64,000 nt of DNA from Bradyrhizobium betae (GTDB lineage Bacteria > Pseudomonadota > Alphaproteobacteria > Rhizobiales > Xanthobacteraceae). A model generated the notes under the pieces. That model ran no database searches, was not told where the DNA came from, and saw only the letters and a program-made list of their open reading frames with translations. Positions 18,993 to 26,893 of the stretch are shown piece after piece (the stretch's first letter is position 1; every line of letters begins with the position of its first letter). The stretch covers positions 62,001 to 126,000 of the forward strand of contig NZ_MZXW01000047.1 of assembly GCF_004123905.1 (NCBI RefSeq). Direction: 5' to 3'. A program made the translations under genes and the position numbers.

Positions 18993-19362
18993 GGTGTATG
19001 CCGCCACGTCCGCAGCAATTCCGCGCCAGCAAAGATTGCAATCCTCAACCCAGCCGCCATGCCTGCTCCCGCACCTTCGACAAGCATGGGAAAACCGTAT
19101 GGCCAAGACCAACTATCAGTTGACCTTGAAGGCCAAAGTCATCGGTCTTCGCAAGAGCGACGGCATTTCCACCTCAAGCGACATCGGATCCACAATTGTC
19201 TGAGGGGACCAGTGCAGGCCTGTCGCTGGCGCAGACCCTGAGGCTCGTTGTGCTCAGCCCCTGTTTTTCTTTGCACAGTGCAGGCTGCAGTCGCCGTGCT
19301 TGCCAACGCTCAAGATGTCATCTTACGAAGCGTCCTCTCTGCTTCGCGATTGCGCCTCTCAT

Positions 19363-20889
19363 TCAGCCCGCGCGCCGGAGCGTTCGCTTATCGAGCATTC
19401 GCTCAGCCCGAATGCGATTAGGCGTCGCCAGATGTCCGGCAATGTATTCCGCATGCCGACGGACGACCACGTCGACCTCAGCATGCTCCTCCAGCTTTTC
19501 GAGTGCATACGCCCGGGTCGTGTCCAGCAACCGGTAATGTGCCTGCGCTTCGTCGACCCGAGTTGCTATCAAGGACTTCTCGACCAAGCCGGCGATTGCG
19601 TCAAAAATTTCTCCGGCGTCTTCGCCAGGTTCGCCCGCGACGTGCCGTGCGCCCTCCAGGGTGAAATGGCCGACGAAAGGAGCAATGCGTCGCAGAACAA
19701 TCCTCTCTGCGTCGGACAGCAGATCGTAGCTCCAATCCAGTGTCGCCCTAAGAGTCCGATGCCTGGGAACTGCCGTCCGATGGCTTAGTTTCAGCAATTC
19801 CGGCTGAGACACCAAGCGGGAAACGGTGTCTTTGAGGCCGAGTGCAGCAACCTGACCCGCTGCCAACTCAATTGCCAACGGCATGCCATCCAGCTTTCGG
19901 CACATTTCTGCAACAAGCGGCGCCTCTTCGTCGGTGAGAACGACACCTCCTGCCCTTGCCGCCACTCGCCGTACAAACAACTGCACTGCCGGATATCGAA
20001 GCAAGGCATTTGCCGTCAGCTCTGAGCCGTCTGTTGGAGAATCAAGGGGAAGCACCCGGCAACAATTCTCGCCCTCGACTTTCAGCAACTCGCGACTTGT
20101 GGTCAAAAGATAGACCTGCTGCGTTTCTTGGTAGAGCTGTTCGGCAATCAAGGCGACCGCCTCGATCACATGCTCACAGCTGTCGAGAATAATAAGAAGC
20201 TTTCGAGACCGAACCAGGTCGACCAGCTCCAAAACAGGATCGGTCGATTTAAGTGAGATTCCCAGAGACGTCGCGACAGCCCCCGCAACCTGGTGCGGAT
20301 CGGTGAGGCTTTCCAGATCAACGAAATAGATCTCGCTGCCAAATTCCTCCGTCACGGCGCGGCCAACGGCCAAGGCAATCGTCGTCTTGCCGATGCCGCC
20401 GGGGCCGAGCAGCGTTACGAAACGCTCATTTCGAAGCTTGCTGCTAACCTCGCTGACCACGGTATCGCGTCCGATCATCATGATCGGTCGCACCGGAAGC
20501 CTGCCTTGGTAGTTGGACTTGGCATTCCGGCTTTCCCTGGCGCCTCCGAGGGCGACCACTGCGCCGACGAACGAGTAGCCCCGCCCCTTTACGTTCGTGA
20601 TGTATCGGTTGCCGAACTGGCCGTCACCAAGCGCTTTGCGGATCGCGGCCACATGGACCCGGAGGTTCCCCTCCTCCACGGTCACGCCCGGCCAGACGTG
20701 GTCGATCAACTCCTGCTTTGCGATCACCTTACCCGGACGTTCGACAAGGTAGATCAGGATGTCGAGGGCCCTGCTGCCGAGGGGTAGCGCCACGCCGTCG
20801 CGCTGAAGCACCCTCTCTTTGCTCGAAAGCTCAAAGGGGCCAAACAGCAGATCTCCACGAAGCTCATCGTCAGCCATGGTTTTTGGCAC
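19363..20889 (-). CDS. winged-helix STAND ATPase regulator, C-terminally truncated (copy B)
   Basis: 508 residues (504 from the ATG at 20877). The architecture matches copy A: winged helix (LLFGPFELSSKERVL, VHVAAIRKALGDGQF, NVKGRGYSFVGAVV), Walker A LLGPGGIGKTTIAL, Walker B LLIILDSCEH and MPLAIELAAG. It ends about 40 residues after the RAYALEKLEEHAEV segment, so the long repeat region seen in the full-length relatives at 24-30 kb is missing. The end has no relation to the end of copy A, so the truncations are separate or followed by rearrangement. It faces the MalT-like gene divergently across 20890-21134. Confidence 0.85.
   Translation of the reverse strand: MPKTMADDELRGDLLFGPFELSSKERVLQRDGVALPLGSRALDILIYLVERPGKVIAKQELIDHVWPGVTVEEGNLRVHVAAIRKALGDGQFGNRYITNVKGRGYSFVGAVVALGGARESRNAKSNYQGRLPVRPIMMIGRDTVVSEVSSKLRNERFVTLLGPGGIGKTTIALAVGRAVTEEFGSEIYFVDLESLTDPHQVAGAVATSLGISLKSTDPVLELVDLVRSRKLLIILDSCEHVIEAVALIAEQLYQETQQVYLLTTSRELLKVEGENCCRVLPLDSPTDGSELTANALLRYPAVQLFVRRVAARAGGVVLTDEEAPLVAEMCRKLDGMPLAIELAAGQVAALGLKDTVSRLVSQPELLKLSHRTAVPRHRTLRATLDWSYDLLSDAERIVLRRIAPFVGHFTLEGARHVAGEPGEDAGEIFDAIAGLVEKSLIATRVDEAQAHYRLLDTTRAYALEKLEEHAEVDVVVRRHAEYIAGHLATPNRIRAERMLDKRTLRRAG
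19431..20695 (-). repeat. long direct repeat, copy B (with 10331-11595)
   Basis: Second copy of the STAND-gene repeat in the same orientation about 9.1 kb away. The identical core is 20198-20461. The intervening 7.8 kb holds both response regulators, the multi-PAS kinase and the PepSY gene and could be lost by recombination between copies. Confidence 0.85.
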
Positions 20890-21092
20890 GGGCTAGGGCG
20901 CTTTTGCTGGATGTTCAACGATCCGCGAGAAACCCAAGCGTGCGTTCTTGTTAGACATGCTTGCTTTTCGGCTTCACGCGCGGACCTGAAGGGATCAGCA
21001 CGCGGCGGTCGGCATGCGAGCTGCATACAACCGACGATGCATGGCGCTTCCCTCTCGCTAACAGAGATCGTACACTTTCACCGTTGCTTGCA

Positions 21093-21109
21093 TCCCCCGA
21101 ATGGGGGGA
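21093..21109. promoter_or_regulatory. inverted repeat TCCCCC-GAAT-GGGGGGA
   Basis: Near-perfect arms with a four-base spacer lie 26-42 bases upstream of the MalT-like start at 21135. The position, overlapping the probable core promoter, suggests an operator or autoregulatory site. The binding protein is not known. Confidence 0.45.
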
Positions 21110-21134
21110 GGACCGACGTGGTTAGGGGGAGTCC

Positions 21135-23885
21135 TTGATCCAGCCGCACTCCAGCCATCTGTCTCATGGAACGGGCACCTTGCCCGGCGGAGCACAGCTG
21201 CCATTCCTCGCGACAAAGATCCTGCCGGCACGATTTGTCGGGCTGGTCGCACGTTCCCGGCTCAACGTCATCTTGTCCGAGCTCCCGGCCAAGCGACTTG
21301 GCGTCATCAAGGCGCCGGCGGGCTTCGGCAAGAGCTCACTAGCAGCCAGTTGGGCCGAGACGCTCGAGCAAGACGGTAATGCCGTTGGGTGGCTGACGAT
21401 AGATCCAGACGACGACGAGGCCACGCGGTTTCTATTTTACGTCTCTCACGCCCTGCACCGGGCCTGTCCGGACGTCGGTGCCAGCGCGATCGGGCTGATC
21501 CTGGAAAACAACCTGATCGACCCAACGGCGATCCTGTCGAGCCTAATCAACGATCTGGCAGAGATAGAAGACGACGTTTATCTGTTTCTCGAGGACTATC
21601 ACTGGGTCAGCGCGTCTCGCATCCATCAGACCGTCGCCTATTTTCTGAAGCACGCACCGTCCCATTGTCATGTGGTGCTTACGACACGCACCGAACCTCC
21701 CCTGCCGCTCGCGACCTTGCGAGCCCAGAACCAATTGATCGAGATTGATGCCGAGGCCCTGCGGTTCGATATGCAGGAGACACAGGCGTTTCTGGACGGC
21801 ACCAAACCTGGTATTCTGGAATTCCCCGATGTGCAACTCTTACAGCGCAAGACCGAAGGGTGGCCCGCCGCCCTGCGAATTATCTCAGCCATGCCGTCGC
21901 AGTCCGGATCCGGCCTGAAGGAGTATGTTCACAAGCTCTCCGGTTCGCAGCGTCCAATTGCCGCCTACCTGACGGAGATGCTGGATGGGCTTCCGGTCGA
22001 ATTGGTCGACTTCATGCTGCGTACGGCAGTTCTTGATCGGCTCTCCGGTCCACTCTGCGAGGCTGTGACAGGTCTGAGCGCGAGCCGCACAATCCTGGCA
22101 TCGATTGCGCAGCGCCAAATGCTGCTCACGCCGCTTGACAATGATGGAGTCTGGTTTCGCTATCACACGCTGCTTGCCGAATATCTGAGACAGCGGCTAG
22201 AGGCGGACCGTGGCATTGAAGTTCCTGAACTGCACGGGCGTGCGGCGCTTTGGTATGCCTCCCACGAATTGTGGACTGAAGCGGTCCAGCACGCGATTGC
22301 AGCCGGCGCTCCGCACCGCGCGATCGGCTGGATCAACAATTGCGCGATGGCTTTGATCAAGAGAGGCGATCTCTTCACCTTGCTGGAATGGCAGCGCCAA
22401 TTTCCTGACGAGCTCATGCGAGGTCAGTGCGAGGTCCGGTTGGCGATCGCCTGGGGATTGGCGCTCGCGCTTCGTTTTGACGAGGCCCTAAATCTCGCAA
22501 CCGACATCGAAGGCGATATCGCCGCAACGCCTCTGCCGGATGGCAATCTGCTGTGCGAATGCCAGGCGATCCGCTCTGTTGCTATCGCGCTGAAGGATGA
22601 CAGCGAAGGCGCGCTGCCTCTGGCACAGGATTGCATGAACCGATCATCCGATCCCTGGACCGCGAATGTTGCTTCAAACGTCGTTCGCTTCAGCTATATG
22701 AAGACGGGCAACCTCAAGCAATTCCATGCGACACCATGGATACCCTATTCGGTCGAGGAGGATCGCAGGAACGTATTTGCCTCGGTGTATCGACACTGCC
22801 TGAACGGGCTTGCAGAGGAGCGGCAGATACGTCTCGCAGCGGCAGACGAGCACTACCGCGAAGGCTTGCGGATAGCCGAGCAGGATGTCGGGCCGAATTC
22901 GATTGCCGCGGCCTTGCCGGCAAGCCTGATCGCGCGAATCAAATACGAGCAAGGCCAGCTCGATGAGGCGGAAGCCTGGGTCATCGATCGCGTCCCGCTG
23001 ATCAACTCGGGGACCATGCTCGATTGCGTGTGGAGCACCTATTTCGTGATCTCCCGGGTCGCCGCCGCGCGGATGAACTTTGAACGGGCCCGCACTCTGC
23101 TGGAGCGAGCTGAAAATCTGGGCGTCGCGCGGGATTGGGGCAGGCTCTCGGCCGGCGTGATCGCGGAGCAGGCGCGGCTCTACCTTAACGATGGCCGGCT
23201 GGATGAAGCCGCCGCATGCGTTGATCGCCTGGAACGCCTTGCGCGGAAATACCCCGCACCGAGGCCTAGCGCCTGGTCGGAGATTGAGTGGTACCACAAA
23301 TTGGCCGGCGCTCATTTGCTGGGCCAGCAGGATCGTCCAGACGAAGCCATTTCGATCCTGCAACAGTTGCGACGAGAAGCCGAAGCAATGCAGCACCGTC
23401 AATTCCTGATGTGCATTGCGATCCACCTGTCGGCAGTTCAGCTCAGTGCGGGCAAGGCCGCGGAGGCGGTAAGCCGCTTTCGCCGTGTGCTTGCCGCGTG
23501 CGCGCAGGCCGGTCTTTACCAGACCGTTCTAGACGAAGGGCCCGTCATTTCCGAGCTTCTCCGGGCAACCCGGGAGGCAGGAAACGTCAAAGCGGATATG
23601 ATCCCCTACGTCGATCGCCTCGCGGCGGGTCTGCAGCGAGTACGACAAGATCGTTCGGCACCGAGCTCAAGTGCCCGAATTCTCGCCTCATTGAGTCATC
23701 GCGAGACTGACATTCTCACGCTGGTCGCGGATGGATTGTCCAACAAGGAAATCGCCCGGAGCCTTGTTATCGGTCCCGAGACCGTGAAGTCGCACCTCAA
23801 GAGCGTTTTCACCAAGCTGGGTGTGGAAAGACGCGCGCAGGCCGTATCCCGTGCACAGACCCTGGGCATTGTCACCACGCAGTGA
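21135..23885 (+). CDS. MalT-like LuxR-family ATPase transcription regulator
   Basis: 916 residues. An N-terminal STAND ATPase has a Walker A variant (KAPAGFGKSSLAASW) and Walker B-like VYLFLEDYHWV. A long helical-repeat middle (about 330-840) follows, then a C-terminal LuxR HTH (LSHRETDILTLVADGLSNKE, GPETVKSHLKSVFTKLGV). Proteins of this build bind a small inducer, oligomerise with ATP and activate transcription. No adjacent operon obviously belongs to it; it is divergent from STAND gene B and convergent with STAND gene C (14 bp apart). The inducer is unknown. Confidence 0.93.
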   Translation: MIQPHSSHLSHGTGTLPGGAQLPFLATKILPARFVGLVARSRLNVILSELPAKRLGVIKAPAGFGKSSLAASWAETLEQDGNAVGWLTIDPDDDEATRFLFYVSHALHRACPDVGASAIGLILENNLIDPTAILSSLINDLAEIEDDVYLFLEDYHWVSASRIHQTVAYFLKHAPSHCHVVLTTRTEPPLPLATLRAQNQLIEIDAEALRFDMQETQAFLDGTKPGILEFPDVQLLQRKTEGWPAALRIISAMPSQSGSGLKEYVHKLSGSQRPIAAYLTEMLDGLPVELVDFMLRTAVLDRLSGPLCEAVTGLSASRTILASIAQRQMLLTPLDNDGVWFRYHTLLAEYLRQRLEADRGIEVPELHGRAALWYASHELWTEAVQHAIAAGAPHRAIGWINNCAMALIKRGDLFTLLEWQRQFPDELMRGQCEVRLAIAWGLALALRFDEALNLATDIEGDIAATPLPDGNLLCECQAIRSVAIALKDDSEGALPLAQDCMNRSSDPWTANVASNVVRFSYMKTGNLKQFHATPWIPYSVEEDRRNVFASVYRHCLNGLAEERQIRLAAADEHYREGLRIAEQDVGPNSIAAALPASLIARIKYEQGQLDEAEAWVIDRVPLINSGTMLDCVWSTYFVISRVAAARMNFERARTLLERAENLGVARDWGRLSAGVIAEQARLYLNDGRLDEAAACVDRLERLARKYPAPRPSAWSEIEWYHKLAGAHLLGQQDRPDEAISILQQLRREAEAMQHRQFLMCIAIHLSAVQLSAGKAAEAVSRFRRVLAACAQAGLYQTVLDEGPVISELLRATREAGNVKADMIPYVDRLAAGLQRVRQDRSAPSSSARILASLSHRETDILTLVADGLSNKEIARSLVIGPETVKSHLKSVFTKLGVERRAQAVSRAQTLGIVTTQ

Positions 23886-23898
23886 AGTTTCGCCTCCT

Positions 23899-26778
23899 TC
23901 AACCGGCTTGCAGCTCACGAACGCTCGCCTGTTCGAGCATTCGCCTCGCCAACACAAGATCCGGCGTTCCGAAACCTTCAGCAAAGCGCCCGTAAATGAG
24001 GCCAATGAGATCATGGGCTCTTCCGGTTTGACCCCGATCAATCCAAAGCCGCGCAAGCTCCAATCCTGCCCGCAGTTCGAACGAAAGGGCGGATTGTTGC
24101 CGTGCCAGAGTCATCGCCTCCTCGAAACACTCCAGCGCCCGATCACTCTGTTCGGATTCCCCACACATCAAAGCCACGCCTTTCGCCAAAAACAGGGCTG
24201 GAAGGTGAAGAGGCCTCTTCAATCTAAGCTGCGTTGCTATCGAGCCGTCGATGAGAGCCAACGCTTCCGGGCGCTCGTTTTGTTTTGCCAGACAGACCGC
24301 CAGTTCGGATACAAAATCTGTCACAAGCATTTCGTATCGTTGAGTCCGCAGCTTCTCCAAACCGTTCCGCAGATGCCATATGCCGTCCGCCGATCGGCCG
24401 ATGCGAATCAGATAGCGTCCCCTAAGTCCCGCGGCGACCGCACGAAATGGCTCCAACGAATACTTCTCCGCAGTGACCTCGAGCGCGGAGAGCCTCCGTT
24501 CGACCTGCTCTAACTCGTCGATCCAGAAATGGAGAGGCATCGTCAAAATAAGGGCTCGACACAGAGCGATCGGATGATCCGCTCTCTCTGCTTCCTCGAT
24601 GGTTCTTTCAGCATAACCGGCGGCCCTATCGAGATTGCCAGCAAACCAATGCGACCGGGTAAGGTTGAATAGCGACGTGGTGCGCAGATCAAACAGATAT
24701 TGAGTTGCGTTGAACCGCCGGGACGCCGATGACCCCCGCAGGGCTCGCTCGAGGTATTTTGGCGCGCGGACGTGGTCCGCCCGCATATAATAGGCGGCTC
24801 CCAGCATCGAATCGGCAAGCGCTGCATCTTCCGGATTTCCTGTCTTGTTCGCGACAGATTCCGCGCGTAGCGCAACTTCAAGACTGCCCGCCACGTCCAT
24901 CGTACGATGAAGATACATCGACAGCCCGCTGAGAAGACGCAGTTGCTGGTAGGCATCCTCGCGACGCTTTGCGAACGCCAGCGCTGTGTTGAAGGCATCG
25001 CGAACCCTTTCACTGTTCCCGGTAGTGAACATCAGCGACAACGCAAGCGAAGCGTGGATTTCCATCTGGTCCTGCGGGTCGCAGTCCGCGGCAATCCTAC
25101 CGATCGCCTTCTCCATCCAATCCCGGCACTCCACGAAAAGCGACCTGGCCAGAAACGACTGCGCGGCCGCGGCCGCCATTCGTATAGCCGCGCCATCGCT
25201 TCCATCGGGGCCAAAGCTCCATTCAAGCGCGGCACGGACATCTCCAAGATAGTGCTGCATCGCGCCTGCCAGGGATTGTCCGGGCTCCAGATCGAAAACA
25301 TTGCCCCGGTTGTCTTCCAATGACCGGCTCAAATAGCCCGCGTGATGCGCCGCCATGGAATTATGTTCGCCGCTCGCAGCGAGTTTCTCCAATGCATAGG
25401 AGCGCGTCGTACCGAGCAATCGGTAGAGCATCCGCCGGTAGCTGGGCCACGCCACTATGAGCGATTTGTTGACAAGATTCTCCACCGCGCTTGCAATTTC
25501 GGACCTGTCAATTCCTCCCTGCTCCGCAACCGCAACCAACGCTTCCAATGAAAAGTGCCCGACGAAGATCGCGACACGTCGCAGTACAACTCGTTCCGCC
25601 TCGGACAAGTGATCGTGGCTCCAGTCCAGCGTCGCTGCGAGTGTCTGATGCCGTGGATTGGCCGTTCGGCGGCCGAACTTCAGAAGATCGAGACGCGAAC
25701 CCAATCTTGCCACGGTATTGCTGACGCCAAAGACGGCCGCTCTTCCGGCGGCGAGCTCGATGGCGAGCGCAATGCCGTCGAGCTTGCGGCAAATTTCGGC
25801 AACCATGGGGGCTTCGTCGTCACTGAGCGTAAAGTTGCCCCGGCGAGCACTGACGCGCTCGGCGAACAATCGTGCTGCCGGATAGGCAAGCACTTCCAAT
25901 GCAGTCAGCCCCGGCTGCTCTGGTGGGCACTCCAGTGGACAAAGACGAAGTACGCGTTCGCCAGAAACGCGCAACGCCTCCCTGCTGGTCGCGAGTACGT
26001 AGATGCCGCGGGTATTCTGTAGAATATGGTCCGATATCTCCGCGGCCTTCGCGATCAGATGCTCGCAACTATCGAGAATGATAAGCATTCTGCGAGGGCG
26101 CAGAAAGGTCACCAATGCCTCCCTTGGATCGACCAACTGCGAATCGAGCCCGACCACGGAAGCGATGGCGCCAATGACATGCTGCTCGTTGCTTACGGTT
26201 GAAAGGTCGATAAAGACAACGGCGTCAAAAAAGTCGGCCAACGCCCCGTGTCCAGTTGCCAGAGCAACCGTTGTCTTGCCTGTTCCGCCGGCACCCACAA
26301 TTGTAATCAGGCGCTGGTCCGTCTGGAGCCAAGCCTGCATCTCACGAACAACATTTTCACGGCCGACCATGCGGCCCAGCGCGGGCGGCAGGTTGGACAA
26401 TCCCGAAGATGCCTCACCTCTGCCATGGTCCGCCGGAAGGCGCTTGACCGGTGCGATAAAGCTATAGCCGTGGCCCTGGATATTTGCGATGTACTTGTCA
26501 CCGAACTGACCGTCGCGCAGCGTCTTGCGCAGTGCCGCCAGATGAACGCGAAGACTACCTTCGTCGACCGATACATCAGGCCATGCCCTCGCGATCAGTT
26601 CGGCCTTTCCAACAACTTCGCCGGCCTTTTCGAGAAGAGCAATCAGGATGTCATAGGCCCTTCCACCCAGGGGAATGACCTCGTTCGCCTTGCTGAGAGA
26701 GCGCTCGGCGACATTCAGCTCGAATGGACCAAACCGAAGCCGGATTGCACCCGGTGAGCCAATTTGTTGAACCGACAT
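23899..26778 (-). CDS. winged-helix STAND ATPase regulator with TPR-like repeats (full length, C)
   Basis: 959 residues from ATG 26778 (MSVQQIGS); the upstream start at 26862 adds an unconserved leader. A winged helix (LRFGPFELNVAERSL, VHLAALRKTL, YIANIQGHGYSFI) is followed by an NB-ARC-type ATPase (IVGAGGTGKTTVAL, MLIILDSCEH, GIALAIELAAGRAA) and about 500 residues of helical repeats. It acts as a signal-gated DNA-binding ATPase. It lies 115 bp downstream of STAND gene D in the same direction and probably shares its transcript. No ligand can be inferred. Confidence 0.92.
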   Translation of the reverse strand: MSVQQIGSPGAIRLRFGPFELNVAERSLSKANEVIPLGGRAYDILIALLEKAGEVVGKAELIARAWPDVSVDEGSLRVHLAALRKTLRDGQFGDKYIANIQGHGYSFIAPVKRLPADHGRGEASSGLSNLPPALGRMVGRENVVREMQAWLQTDQRLITIVGAGGTGKTTVALATGHGALADFFDAVVFIDLSTVSNEQHVIGAIASVVGLDSQLVDPREALVTFLRPRRMLIILDSCEHLIAKAAEISDHILQNTRGIYVLATSREALRVSGERVLRLCPLECPPEQPGLTALEVLAYPAARLFAERVSARRGNFTLSDDEAPMVAEICRKLDGIALAIELAAGRAAVFGVSNTVARLGSRLDLLKFGRRTANPRHQTLAATLDWSHDHLSEAERVVLRRVAIFVGHFSLEALVAVAEQGGIDRSEIASAVENLVNKSLIVAWPSYRRMLYRLLGTTRSYALEKLAASGEHNSMAAHHAGYLSRSLEDNRGNVFDLEPGQSLAGAMQHYLGDVRAALEWSFGPDGSDGAAIRMAAAAAQSFLARSLFVECRDWMEKAIGRIAADCDPQDQMEIHASLALSLMFTTGNSERVRDAFNTALAFAKRREDAYQQLRLLSGLSMYLHRTMDVAGSLEVALRAESVANKTGNPEDAALADSMLGAAYYMRADHVRAPKYLERALRGSSASRRFNATQYLFDLRTTSLFNLTRSHWFAGNLDRAAGYAERTIEEAERADHPIALCRALILTMPLHFWIDELEQVERRLSALEVTAEKYSLEPFRAVAAGLRGRYLIRIGRSADGIWHLRNGLEKLRTQRYEMLVTDFVSELAVCLAKQNERPEALALIDGSIATQLRLKRPLHLPALFLAKGVALMCGESEQSDRALECFEEAMTLARQQSALSFELRAGLELARLWIDRGQTGRAHDLIGLIYGRFAEGFGTPDLVLARRMLEQASVRELQAG

Positions 26779-26893
26779 AACCCATTCCGCCAAGAGCCTC
26801 GACGATTCGGTCGTTGCACCGTTCGTCCTCGGTCTTGAGCAAATATACCCCCAGCCCATCAAGGGTTACCCGAAACCTCCTCCAGCAACAAGC

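Larger units (their letters stand above)
18402..19362. other. 0.96 kb interval with only weak coding signals
   Basis: It contains a 39-codon frame at 18528-18647 and a terminator-like hairpin at 18957-18992. A plus-strand frame from TTG 18844 begins with a signal-peptide-like stretch (LLIAIVLARVCGSAPAIAA) but overlaps the hairpin and has no recognisable mature part. The interval ends where the truncated STAND gene B ends. Confidence 0.4.

Noticed and set aside
18844..19203. 119-codon plus-strand frame with a signal-peptide-like start
   Set aside because: Starts with TTG without a clear RBS, contains a terminator-like hairpin and shows no mature-domain pattern.
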